Assembly (NCBI RefSeq): GCF_937889215.1
Contig: NZ_CALBEX010000489.1
Coordinates: forward strand, 1 to 5,520
Source of the DNA: an uncultured Limnohabitans sp.
GTDB taxonomy: Bacteria > Pseudomonadota > Gammaproteobacteria > Burkholderiales > Burkholderiaceae_C
Length of the DNA: 5,520 bases
Direction of reading: 5' to 3'
The notes below the pieces were generated by a model, which saw only the letters and a list, made by a program, of their open reading frames with translations, was not told the origin of the DNA and ran no database searches. Below, piece by piece: positions 1-5,520 of the stretch (position 1 is its first letter; every line of letters starts with the position of its first letter). The position numbers were made by a program, and so were the translations under genes.

Positions 1-232
1 CCTTGGCCACACCGGCTTTCATCATGGCTTGGCGGGCAGGGTTTTGGCCCACGCCTGCGGCCAGCACCTGGCCCATGATGACTTCACCGATGGCATCAGC
101 GGGCAAGCCACTGCGCTCGAGCAAGGCCTTGATGACGATGCTGCCCAACTCGGTGGCGGGCGTCTTGGCGAGCGAACCCCCAAACTTGCCCACGGCGGTG
201 CGAGCGGCTGAAACGATGACGATGTCTTCCAT
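1..232 (-). CDS. phaA: Acetyl-CoA acetyltransferase (beta-ketothiolase), N-terminal part, cut by window edge
   Basis: The first 77 codons of a thiolase are present; the rest lies beyond the left edge. The enzyme condenses two acetyl-CoA into acetoacetyl-CoA, the first step of cytoplasmic PHB synthesis. The visible N-terminus is typical of biosynthetic thiolases: a VIVSAARTAVGKFGGSL block at residues 5-21 and a VIMGQVLAAGVGQNPARQA block at residues 51-69. The nucleophilic cysteine of the family (near residue 88-90) and the C-terminal His/Cys residues fall outside the window, so catalytic integrity cannot be judged. The ATG at 232 is chosen because GGAG lies 6 nt upstream and the protein begins like known PhaA. 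It follows phaC by 22 nt on the same strand, so the two are probably co-transcribed. A degradative thiolase (AtoB/FadA type) is possible, but the phaC neighbour and sequence style favour PhaA. Confidence 0.93.
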   Translation of the reverse strand, partial: MEDIVIVSAARTAVGKFGGSLAKTPATELGSIVIKALLERSGLPADAIGEVIMGQVLAAGVGQNPARQAMMKAGVAK

Positions 233-236
233 TTTT

Positions 237-242
237 CTCTCC
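237..242 (-). promoter_or_regulatory. Ribosome binding site of phaA
   Basis: On the minus strand the sequence reads GGAGAG, with GGAG ending 6 nt before the phaA ATG at 232. It lies in the 22-nt phaC-phaA spacer, which has no room for a convincing promoter. This supports translation of phaA from a shared phaC-phaA transcript. Confidence 0.7.
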
Positions 243-254
243 AATAAAAATCAA

Positions 255-1973
255 TCAGGCTTTGGCTTTGACGTAACGGCCTGGGGCCGCTTCGATGGCT
301 TTGAATTTGGTGGCTTTGCCGTAGGTCTTTGGCGCGGCAATTTGCTTGCCTGCATGGCCTTTGAGCCAGTCCGACCAGTCGGTCCACCAGCTGCCCGGCA
401 CTTCATTGGCTTTCCCGATCCAGTCATTCACATCGGCCGGAAACTTCGTGCCTTCGCTCAGCCAGTGGCTGCGCTTTTTGGCTGCAGGCGGGTTGATCAC
501 GCCCGCAATGTGACCGGATGCGCCCATCACAAAGCGCTTTTTGCCTGGCAGCACTTGCGTGCTGGCATAAGCCCCGCCGATGGGCACGATGTGGTCTTCG
601 CGCGAGCCATAGATGTAGACGGGCATGTCGACCTTGCCCAGGTCAATGGACTCCCCACACACGGTGACCTTGCCAGGTTGGACCAGGTTGTTTTCCAAGT
701 AAGTGTTACGCAGGTACCAGGCGTAAAACGGGCCAGGCAAATTGGTCGAGTCGCTGTTCCAGTACAACAAGTCAAACGGCGGCGGTGTCTCGCCCTTGAG
801 GTAGTTGCCCACCACGTAGTTCCAAACCAAGTCGTTCGGACGCAAAAAGCTGAAGGTGGACGCGAGGTCTTGGCCTTTGAGCAAACCGCCTTGGCCCATT
901 TGCTGCTCACGGAATTTGACGAAATTTTCGTCAATGAACACGTCCAGAATGCCGGTGTCGGTGAAGTTGATCAGCGTGGTCAGGAAGGTGGCACTGGCCA
1001 CGGGCTTTTCGCCACGCGCAGCCAGCACGGCCAGCGCGGTGGACAAGATGGTGCCGCCCACGCAAAAGCCCAGCGCGTTGATCTTGGGTGCGCCGGTGAT
1101 GGCTTGCACCGTATGGATGGCCTCAATGGCCGCATGCTCGATGTAATCGTCCCAGCTCTTGTGCGCCATAGACTCATCGGGGTTGCGCCAGCTCACCACA
1201 AAGGTGCGGTGGCCTTGGCTGACCGCATAGCGAATCAACGAATTTTCAGGCTGCAGGTCGAGGATGTAAAACTTGTTGATGCAAGGCGGCACCAACAAAA
1301 ACGGTTTTTCATAGACCTTGGCCGTGAGCGGCTTGTATTCGATCAGCTGGAAAAATTCGTTTTCAAAGACCACTGCGCCTTCGGTGGTGGCCACGTTCTT
1401 GCCCACTTCAAACAGACTCTCGTCGGTCATTGAGACATGGCCTTGCTGCATGTCGTGCACCAGGTTTTGCACGCCTTTGGCGATGCTCTCGCCCTGGGTA
1501 TCGATGGCTTTCTTTTGTGCCTCGGCATTGAAGGCCAAAAAATTGCTGGGCGCTGCAGCCGCCACCCATTGCTCGATGGCAAAGCGGATGCGGGTGCGGG
1601 TTTTCTCATCGGCATCGACCGCGTCGGCCAGGCCCATCAGGGTGCGGGCATTGAGCAAATAGGTTGCAGCGTTGAAAGCGGCCATGGGGTTGGCGGCCCA
1701 GGCTTCGCCCGAGAAGCGCCGGTCTTTGACTTGCAAGCTGCTGTGCAAACCCTGATTCCACAATTCGGAGGCGTCTTTGAAATACTGGCTTTGCAGGGTC
1801 TGGAGCTTTTCAGGTGAGAATTTGAGCTGCGGCACAGCCGCATCCGCTGAAGACTTCAAGCCACCGAGATCGATGGTCTGAAAATGCTGCATCGCCTGAC
1901 CCCAGCTTTTGCTGAGGTTTTCTTGGAAGCCCTGGCTCATTTGGGCCCAAAATTCTGGCGTGGATGCGCTCAT
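255..1973 (-). CDS. phaC: Class I poly(R)-hydroxyalkanoic acid synthase (PHB synthase)
   Basis: This cytoplasmic, granule-associated enzyme of 572 residues polymerises (R)-3-hydroxybutyryl-CoA into PHB. An N-terminal PhaC_N region (about 1-230) precedes an alpha/beta-hydrolase catalytic domain. The lipase-like box GFCVGG at residues 302-307 carries the nucleophile Cys304. Asp460 (in SREDHIVP) and His488 (in GASGHIAGVINPP) complete the triad, and the 28-residue Asp-His spacing matches my memory of the Cupriavidus necator enzyme. The synthase motif NDLVWNYVVGNYLKG (380-394) is also present. Length fits class I (about 560-600 residues), and no phaE or phaR partner subunit is seen. The ATG at 1973 is chosen because AGGAG lies 7 nt upstream. 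The frame stays open upstream to an in-frame TTG at 2030, itself preceded by AGGTGA, so a form 19 residues longer cannot be excluded. It is the first gene of a phaC-phaA operon. Confidence 0.97.
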   Translation of the reverse strand: MSASTPEFWAQMSQGFQENLSKSWGQAMQHFQTIDLGGLKSSADAAVPQLKFSPEKLQTLQSQYFKDASELWNQGLHSSLQVKDRRFSGEAWAANPMAAFNAATYLLNARTLMGLADAVDADEKTRTRIRFAIEQWVAAAAPSNFLAFNAEAQKKAIDTQGESIAKGVQNLVHDMQQGHVSMTDESLFEVGKNVATTEGAVVFENEFFQLIEYKPLTAKVYEKPFLLVPPCINKFYILDLQPENSLIRYAVSQGHRTFVVSWRNPDESMAHKSWDDYIEHAAIEAIHTVQAITGAPKINALGFCVGGTILSTALAVLAARGEKPVASATFLTTLINFTDTGILDVFIDENFVKFREQQMGQGGLLKGQDLASTFSFLRPNDLVWNYVVGNYLKGETPPPFDLLYWNSDSTNLPGPFYAWYLRNTYLENNLVQPGKVTVCGESIDLGKVDMPVYIYGSREDHIVPIGGAYASTQVLPGKKRFVMGASGHIAGVINPPAAKKRSHWLSEGTKFPADVNDWIGKANEVPGSWWTDWSDWLKGHAGKQIAAPKTYGKATKFKAIEAAPGRYVKAKA

Positions 1974-2065
1974 GTGTTGTCTCCTGAATAAATCGTTTTT
2001 TTCGAATCCGGTAAACGCAGTATCTTTCAATTTGTTGTCACCTAAATTACAAGGCGCAAAAATTT
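1974..2065. promoter_or_regulatory. AT-rich divergent intergenic region between phaC and the small membrane-protein gene
   Basis: Only 32 of 92 bases are G or C, much lower than the flanking genes. It must hold the upstream signals of phaC (minus strand) and probably those of the small gene (plus strand), since the two are head-to-head. I could not place a convincing -35/-10 pair for either direction: the best minus-strand candidate is a GATACT hexamer with a poor upstream partner. A TTCGAA palindrome sits at 2001-2006. The promoter role comes from position and composition, not from a clear consensus. Confidence 0.4.
1980..1986 (-). promoter_or_regulatory. Ribosome binding site of phaC (start-deciding)
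   Basis: The minus strand reads CAGGAGA, with AGGAG ending 7 nt before the ATG at 1973. This is the strongest Shine-Dalgarno match in the window and is the main reason for preferring this start over the TTG at 2030. Confidence 0.75.
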
Positions 2066-2386
2066 ATGTATTTGATCGTGATCGCTTGGCTCTATGTCAC
2101 TTTGTTAATGGCCCTGGCTGAAGCCTTTAGTACCCAAGGCACCGTACTGGGCGCGGTCATCACGTTTGTGTTTTATGGGCTGCTGCCCATGGGCTTGGTG
2201 GTTTACCTGATGGGCACCCCGTTGCGGCGCAAGGCCATCCGCCAATCCGAAGAGCAAGCCCGGCAAGCGGCAGCTGCAGACACCCCGAGCGCCTCAGGGC
2301 TCCAACCAGATGCAAGCGGCCATGCGCCCACTTTGCCCGAGGCTGCGGCAGTCCCGGCGGTGGGAAAAGAAGACATCCGCCCTTGA
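2066..2386 (+). CDS. Small two-helix membrane protein of unknown function
   Basis: The predicted protein has 106 residues and no family that I can name. Two hydrophobic stretches, about residues 2-20 and 27-49, are joined by a very short loop and look like a transmembrane hairpin. RRK at residues 54-56 follows the second helix, so by the positive-inside rule both termini should face the cytoplasm. The tail (about 57-106) is polar and rich in Ala, Pro, Gln and Glu, and probably unstructured. The ATG at 2066 is the first Met and starts directly in the first helix; the Shine-Dalgarno is weak (AAGG, 11 nt upstream). Codons 77-106 overlap the end of pgeF on the other strand. The gene diverges from phaC and converges on pgeF. 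Small proteins of this kind occur near phaC in Comamonadaceae as far as I remember, but I could not check. The helix pattern, unlikely by chance, supports a real gene. Confidence 0.72.
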   Translation: MYLIVIAWLYVTLLMALAEAFSTQGTVLGAVITFVFYGLLPMGLVVYLMGTPLRRKAIRQSEEQARQAAAADTPSASGLQPDASGHAPTLPEAAAVPAVGKEDIRP

Positions 2387-3082
2387 CACCGTGCACCAAG
2401 CCTCGGTGCTGTCGTTGCCAAAAATAGATGCCACACCCAGAGCTTGCAATCGCCGACGCGCCAAACCGGCCAAGTCCGCCTTGAATTTGCCGTTGGCAAA
2501 GGGCTCAAACAGCGCGCTCGACAGCTCGGGCCCGCTTTCAAAAGCGGCTTTGACTTCGGCCCCCACCTCGAACGCCTGCGGCCCGATGCACGGCCCCAGC
2601 CAAGCCAACGCATCGGACACATCGGCCCCCGCGTGCGACAAAAGGGACATCAAAACTTCCAGCACGCCCTGCCCCTGCTGACCCGCCAAGCCTCGCCAAC
2701 CCGCATGCGCAGCCGCAACCCAACGCCCGGATCGGTCGCACAGCAGCACCGGCAAACAATCGGCCACCATGATGGTGCAGGCCACATCGCGGCTCGTTGT
2801 CCAACAGGCATCAGCGGGCAGGCCCTGTGGGGTAAAGCGGTCCAGGCGCAGCGTGTCGAAGCCATGCACTTGTTGGCAAAACACCGGCTGCCGGCCGATC
2901 ACACTGGCCAGGTATTGACGGTTGGTTTGCACATGCGCCAGGTGGTCGCCAACGTGGTCGCCCAAGTTCATGCTGCGCCAAGGCCCTGCAGACACCCCCT
3001 CGTTACGGCTGGTCATGAGACTGCCAACACCTGGCGGTGCAGGCCAGTCAGGCTGTAGCCACGAAGGGGGAATGTTGTTCAT
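2294..3082 (-). CDS. pgeF: YfiH/PgeF-family laccase-domain protein (peptidoglycan editing factor / purine nucleoside phosphorylase)
   Basis: The protein has 262 residues, close to the family length (E. coli YfiH 243). Family hallmarks are in order: NLGDHVGD (39-46), QQVHG (70-74), VADCLPVLL (106-114), HAGWRG (126-131), GPCIGPQAFEVG (163-174) and the end motif SHRRD...GRMA.CIWL (240-260). His73, Cys109 and His126 correspond to the metal-binding site of the family. E. coli YfiH has been linked to correcting L-Ser misincorporated into peptidoglycan precursors; other members cleave purine nucleosides. Which activity applies here cannot be read from sequence. The start is uncertain: ATG at 3082 (MNNIPPSW) resembles homologue N-termini, while ATG at 3094 would add four residues and has no Shine-Dalgarno. 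The frame stays open upstream to 3877, but that part is antisense to aat and unlike the family. rluD, a frequent neighbour of this gene, is not adjacent here. Confidence 0.93.
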   Translation of the reverse strand: MNNIPPSWLQPDWPAPPGVGSLMTSRNEGVSAGPWRSMNLGDHVGDHLAHVQTNRQYLASVIGRQPVFCQQVHGFDTLRLDRFTPQGLPADACWTTSRDVACTIMVADCLPVLLCDRSGRWVAAAHAGWRGLAGQQGQGVLEVLMSLLSHAGADVSDALAWLGPCIGPQAFEVGAEVKAAFESGPELSSALFEPFANGKFKADLAGLARRRLQALGVASIFGNDSTEAWCTVSRADVFFSHRRDCRSLGQSGRMAACIWLEP

Positions 3083-3089
3083 CCTCAAA

Positions 3090-3095
3090 ATCATA
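3090..3095 (-). promoter_or_regulatory. Candidate -10 element of pgeF, placed for a leaderless transcript
   Basis: The minus strand reads TATGAT (5 of 6 to TATAAT), followed by 7 nt (TTTGAGG) and then the ATG at 3082. RNA started at normal distance from this hexamer would begin at or next to the start codon. No -35 match lies 16-18 nt upstream. It contains the alternative ATG at 3094, so use as a promoter would favour the 3082 start. The GAGG touching the ATG is too close to act as a normal Shine-Dalgarno. Confidence 0.3.
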
Positions 3096-3127
3096 CTGCC
3101 CGCCGCACCCGTGCCCCGGTTTTCATG

Positions 3128-3133
3128 TGTAAT
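3128..3133 (+). promoter_or_regulatory. Candidate -10 element of aat, placed for a leaderless transcript
   Basis: TGTAAT (5 of 6 to TATAAT) is followed by 6 nt and the ATG at 3140, so transcription could begin on the A of the start codon. No Shine-Dalgarno precedes this ATG, which is consistent with leaderless initiation. There is no -35 match at the expected distance in the GC-rich stretch upstream. It supports the 3140 start over the ATG at 3125, which would lie upstream of the transcript. Confidence 0.35.
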
Positions 3134-3139
3134 TGCCCC

Positions 3140-3919
3140 ATGACAAGCGAAGCCGATCCGCCCGCCGACGCGCCCGAACTGCCCTGGATCGTGGCGGGTG
3201 AACCCTTGCCGCCCGCCTCGCACGCTTGGGGGCAAGGGTCGCCAGCCCCCGGCCTGCTGGCGGCCAGCAACGATCTGTCTGCCCAGCGCTTGGTGGCCGC
3301 TTATGGCGAGGGCATTTTCCCTTGGTTCAGCATGGGCCAACCCGTGCTGTGGTGGAGCCCCGACCCGCGCATGGTGCTCAAAACCAGCGCGTTCCGCTTT
3401 CACCGCTCCCTGCACAAAACCCTCAAACGCTGGCTTTTGACACCCGGCTTTGAATTGTGTTTCGACCGGGATTTTCACCAGGTCATCCGGCGCTGCGCCA
3501 CCTCGCCACGCGACGGCCAAAAAGGCACCTGGATCGTGCCCCAAATGGTGACCGCCTACGATGAGCTGCACCGCTTGGGCCTGGCGCACAGCTGCGAGGT
3601 TTGGCTGCATGGCGAACAAGTGGCGGGCCTGTACTTTGTGGCTTTGGGTCATGCGGTGTTTGGTGAATCGATGTTCACCACCGTCACCGACGGCTCCAAA
3701 ATGGCCTTGGCCTGCTTGGTCAGTGTTTGCCTGCGGCATGGCATCACCGCCATCGACTGTCAGCAAAACACCGGCCACTTGGCCTCGCTGGGGGCCCGGG
3801 AGATGCCGCGCAGTGACTTCGTGCAAGGCGTCCACCAAGCACGCACCCTTGCCCAAATTGACTGGGCGCAACACCACTTACACTGGCCAGCGTTGCTGTC
3901 ATTGAAGACGCTCAAATGA
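3140..3919 (+). CDS. aat: Leucyl/phenylalanyl-tRNA--protein transferase
   Basis: This cytoplasmic enzyme transfers Leu or Phe from aminoacyl-tRNA to proteins with N-terminal Lys or Arg, creating a primary N-degron read by ClpS/ClpAP. The 259-residue protein shows the family order: [20 protein letters not shown] (58-77), GTWI (129-132), [17 protein letters not shown] (139-155), [17 protein letters not shown] (163-179) and IDCQ...LASLGA (205-219). Glu176 and Gln208 correspond to functional residues of E. coli Aat. Differences from the usual sequence are SNDLS for GGDLS (43-47) and DGSK for NASK (184-187). The N-terminus is about 20-25 residues longer than in E. coli (234 residues). The ATG at 3140 is preferred; an ATG at 3125 would add MCNCP. 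Neither has a Shine-Dalgarno. The stop codon overlaps the bpt start as ATGA, pointing to an operon with translational coupling. Confidence 0.96.
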   Translation: MTSEADPPADAPELPWIVAGEPLPPASHAWGQGSPAPGLLAASNDLSAQRLVAAYGEGIFPWFSMGQPVLWWSPDPRMVLKTSAFRFHRSLHKTLKRWLLTPGFELCFDRDFHQVIRRCATSPRDGQKGTWIVPQMVTAYDELHRLGLAHSCEVWLHGEQVAGLYFVALGHAVFGESMFTTVTDGSKMALACLVSVCLRHGITAIDCQQNTGHLASLGAREMPRSDFVQGVHQARTLAQIDWAQHHLHWPALLSLKTLK

Positions 3920-4653
3920 CTCACCTGAAAGACCTCCCACTGCAGGCCCTGCAGTTTTATGCCACTGCACCCTATGCGTGCAGCTACCTGCCCGAGCGAT
4001 CTGCCCGCTCACAGGTGGCCACCCCCAGCCACCTGATCCACAACGAGGTGTACTCCGATCTGGTGGCCCAAGGCTTTCGCCGCAGTGGCCTGTTCACTTA
4101 CCGCCCATACTGCGATGGCTGCCAAGCTTGCCAGCCCTTGCGCGTTCAGGTGGCCGCATTCAAGCCCGACCGCAGCCAGCGCCGGGCCTTGCAAGCCCAT
4201 CGCCATTTGAGTGTGCGCGTGCTCGATTTGCATTTCGACCCGGCCCATTACGCACTGTATTTGCGCTACCAAAGCGCACGCCACTTGGGCGGTGGCATGG
4301 ACCACGACAGCGTCGACCAGTACACCCAGTTTTTGCTGCAAAGCAGGGTGAATTCACGCATTGTGGAATTCCGGACCCCGCCAACCGAGGAGGGCCTGGG
4401 GACGCTCAAAATGGTCAGCATCGTGGACGTCCTCAACCACGGGCTGTCGGCGGTTTATACTTTTTACGAACCCGATGAGCACGCCAGTTACGGCACCTTT
4501 GGGGTGCTCTGGCAGATTCAACAGGCCGCTCAATTGGGACTGCCCTATGTCTACCTCGGCTACTGGATCGCAGGCAGCCCCAAGATGAATTACAAATCCA
4601 AATTCAAGCCTTGCGAGCTTCGGGTGCAGGGGGAATGGCAGGCATTTGAATGA
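3916..4653 (+). CDS. bpt: Aspartate/glutamate leucyltransferase (Bpt; ATE1-related arginyl-tRNA--protein transferase family)
   Basis: Bpt transfers Leu from leucyl-tRNA to proteins with N-terminal Asp or Glu, marking them for ClpS/ClpAP. The protein has 245 residues, normal for bacterial Bpt. The N-terminal ATE domain has [17 protein letters not shown] (19-35), then [32 protein letters not shown] (46-77) with Cys66, Cys69 and Cys72, and DRSQRR (85-90). The C-terminal GNAT-like domain ends with the signature [22 protein letters not shown] (214-235). Annotation pipelines often call this family arginyltransferase; the bacterial members studied use leucine, so that specificity is inferred here. 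The ATG lies within the stop codon of aat (ATGA, 3916-3919) with no strong Shine-Dalgarno, so translation probably depends on ribosomes finishing aat. In many betaproteobacteria I would expect pyrD downstream; here an iclR-type gene follows. Confidence 0.95.
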   Translation: MTHLKDLPLQALQFYATAPYACSYLPERSARSQVATPSHLIHNEVYSDLVAQGFRRSGLFTYRPYCDGCQACQPLRVQVAAFKPDRSQRRALQAHRHLSVRVLDLHFDPAHYALYLRYQSARHLGGGMDHDSVDQYTQFLLQSRVNSRIVEFRTPPTEEGLGTLKMVSIVDVLNHGLSAVYTFYEPDEHASYGTFGVLWQIQQAAQLGLPYVYLGYWIAGSPKMNYKSKFKPCELRVQGEWQAFE

Positions 4654-4667
4654 TCTGGTGCCGCCCG

Positions 4668-4684
4668 CCGAGGCCCCTCGGTTT
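4668..4684 (+). terminator. Possible short intrinsic terminator after bpt
   Basis: CCGAGG (4668-4673) and CCTCGG (4676-4681) are perfect inverted repeats around CC, followed by TTT. A realistic fold has a 5-bp GC-rich stem with a 4-nt loop. It begins 14 nt after the bpt stop. The stem is short and the T-run has only three bases, so termination may be weak. It also lies where the -35 region of the iclR promoter would be. Confidence 0.4.
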
Positions 4685-4691
4685 CACAGTG

Positions 4692-4697
4692 TAAAAT
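4692..4697 (+). promoter_or_regulatory. Candidate -10 element of the IclR-family gene
   Basis: TAAAAT (5 of 6 to TATAAT) stands 22 nt before the ATG at 4720, which would give a leader of about 16 nt. No TTGACA-like -35 occurs at 16-18 nt upstream. The expected -35 position is occupied by the GC hairpin at 4668-4681, so an activator or an alternative contact may be needed if this is a real promoter. Confidence 0.4.
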
Positions 4698-4719
4698 CAT
4701 TTGGCATCTGCAGTACACG

Positions 4720-5496
4720 ATGAAAAAAGATCCCGCCCTCACGTCCACGCCCACCATTCAGGTGATCGAACGCATGTTCACCCTGATCGATGTGCTGGCC
4801 TCGCGCGAAGAAGCGATATCGCTCAAAGAAATCAGCCAAAAAACAGGGCTGCACCCTTCAACAGCCCACCGCATTCTGAACGACCTGGCCACTGGCAGGT
4901 TTGTAGACCGTCCCGAAGCGGGCAGCTACCGTTTGGGCATGCGTTTGTTGGAGTTGGGCAACATGGTCAAGGGTCGACTGAATGTGCGCGATGCGGCGCT
5001 GGCCCCCATGCGTGATCTGCACAAACTGATTCAACAACCCGTGAACCTGAGCATGCGCCAGGGCGATGAAATCGTCTACATTGAGCGCGCTTACAGTGAA
5101 CGCTCGGGCATGCAAGTGGTGCGCGCCATCGGCGGCAGAGCCCCCTTGCACCTGACCTCGGTGGGCAAGCTTTTTCTGGCCGCAGACGACCCGTTGCGGG
5201 TACGGTCCTACGCCAGCCGAACAGGTCTGGCGGGCCAAACCCGCAACAGCATCACGCAGCTGCAAGTTCTGGAAAGAGAACTTTCGCGGGTCAACCAATC
5301 GGGTTTTGCGCGTGACAACGAAGAGCTGGAATTGGGCGTGCGCTGCATTGCTGCAGGCATTTACGACGATCAGGGCAAACTGCTGGCCGGCCTGTCGATC
5401 TCTGCGCCAGCCGATCGCCTCGATGAGAGCTGGTTGCCCAAATTACAAGAGACAGCCAAAACGATTTCCAGCACGTTGGGCCACGAAACGCATTGA
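4720..5496 (+). CDS. IclR-family transcriptional regulator
   Basis: The 258-residue protein has the normal IclR length and two-domain plan. Residues 12-75 form the winged helix-turn-helix: SLKEISQKTGLHPSTAHRILNDL (34-56) holds the helix-turn-helix, followed by a wing ending in GSYRLGMRLLELG. Residues about 80-255 are the effector-binding domain, with APLHLTSVGK (141-150) and GVRCIAAGIYDDQGKLLAGLSIS (206-228). In many relatives the last motif has Pro after IAA; here it is Gly. Such proteins usually act as dimers controlling aromatic, fatty-acid or organic-acid catabolism, but no catabolic gene is adjacent, so ligand and targets are unknown. The ATG at 4720 is the first Met and lacks a good Shine-Dalgarno; a start at Met19 would clip the first helix. 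The gene is separated from bpt by 66 nt with a possible terminator and its own -10, so it is probably its own transcription unit. Confidence 0.95.
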   Translation: MKKDPALTSTPTIQVIERMFTLIDVLASREEAISLKEISQKTGLHPSTAHRILNDLATGRFVDRPEAGSYRLGMRLLELGNMVKGRLNVRDAALAPMRDLHKLIQQPVNLSMRQGDEIVYIERAYSERSGMQVVRAIGGRAPLHLTSVGKLFLAADDPLRVRSYASRTGLAGQTRNSITQLQVLERELSRVNQSGFARDNEELELGVRCIAAGIYDDQGKLLAGLSISAPADRLDESWLPKLQETAKTISSTLGHETH

Positions 5497-5520
5497 ATCG
5501 TCCACCGATCCAAGACGGAT

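Noticed and set aside
92..105. 14-nt sequence GGCATCAGCGGGCA found again at 2807-2820
   Set aside because: Both copies lie in minus-strand genes (phaA and pgeF) and encode the same short peptide Leu-Pro-Ala-Asp-Ala with the same preferred codons. This is chance plus codon bias, not a repeat element.
3..1433. Long open frame of 476 codons on the plus strand, antisense to phaC and phaA
   Set aside because: It lies opposite complete, well-conserved phaC and phaA frames. The translation has no recognisable domain and is the usual by-product of GC-biased codon use on the opposite strand.
3083..3877. Upstream in-frame extension of pgeF that would make a 527-residue protein
   Set aside because: The extension runs antisense to the whole conserved part of aat, resembles no part of the YfiH family, and a start at 3082 or 3094 already gives the normal family length.
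3940..3954. Near-perfect palindrome CTGCAGGCCCTGCAG just inside bpt
   Set aside because: It encodes codons 9-13 of bpt and only the central base breaks symmetry, leaving almost no loop. It is most simply explained by the repeated Leu-Gln codons of LQALQ.
4858..5298. 146-codon open frame antisense to the IclR-family gene
   Set aside because: It has no recognisable domain and sits opposite a full, well-conserved regulator. It is treated as a shadow frame.
5497..5520. Loose inverted repeat after the IclR gene stop
   Set aside because: ATCGTC and GACGGAT pair only with a bulge and the window ends at once, so no terminator can be claimed.

Overview
The window looks like chromosomal core DNA of a betaproteobacterium of the order Burkholderiales, most probably family Comamonadaceae (Limnohabitans, Rhodoferax or Acidovorax-like). 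This rests on moderately high GC, the style of the PhaC, PhaA, Aat and Bpt proteins, and the gene set. The genus is a guess. I see no mobile element, CRISPR array, rRNA or tRNA gene, prophage, or clear sign of recent horizontal transfer.

Layout. Positions 1-1973 hold a polyhydroxybutyrate (PHB) operon on the minus strand: phaC, a class I PHA synthase with a complete catalytic triad, followed after 22 nt by the first 77 codons of phaA (acetyl-CoA acetyltransferase), which runs off the left edge. An AT-rich 92-nt gap (1974-2065) separates phaC from a small plus-strand gene for a two-helix membrane protein of unknown function (2066-2386). The 3' end of that gene overlaps the 3' end of minus-strand pgeF (2294-3082), a YfiH/laccase-domain protein, by 93 nt.

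pgeF diverges from a plus-strand pair, aat (3140-3919) and bpt (3916-4653), joined by a 4-nt ATGA overlap. The two enzymes are the bacterial N-degron transferases: both attach leucine (Aat also phenylalanine) to protein N-termini, marking the proteins for ClpS/ClpAP degradation. Aat acts on N-terminal Lys/Arg and Bpt on Asp/Glu. A short hairpin that may be a terminator follows bpt. Next comes an IclR-family regulator (4720-5496) with its own -10-like element. Its target is not visible here.

How the genes work together. PhaA condenses two acetyl-CoA to acetoacetyl-CoA. PhaB (not in the window) would reduce this, and PhaC polymerises the resulting (R)-3-hydroxybutyryl-CoA into storage granules. 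Aat and Bpt form one functional unit of protein turnover. The membrane protein, PgeF and the IclR regulator are neighbours without a demonstrated functional link.

I found no convincing undescribed system. The points most worth a second look are the possible leaderless divergent pgeF/aat start region, the duplicated ribosome-binding motif ahead of phaC, and the 93-nt tail-to-tail overlap of a small membrane-protein gene with pgeF.
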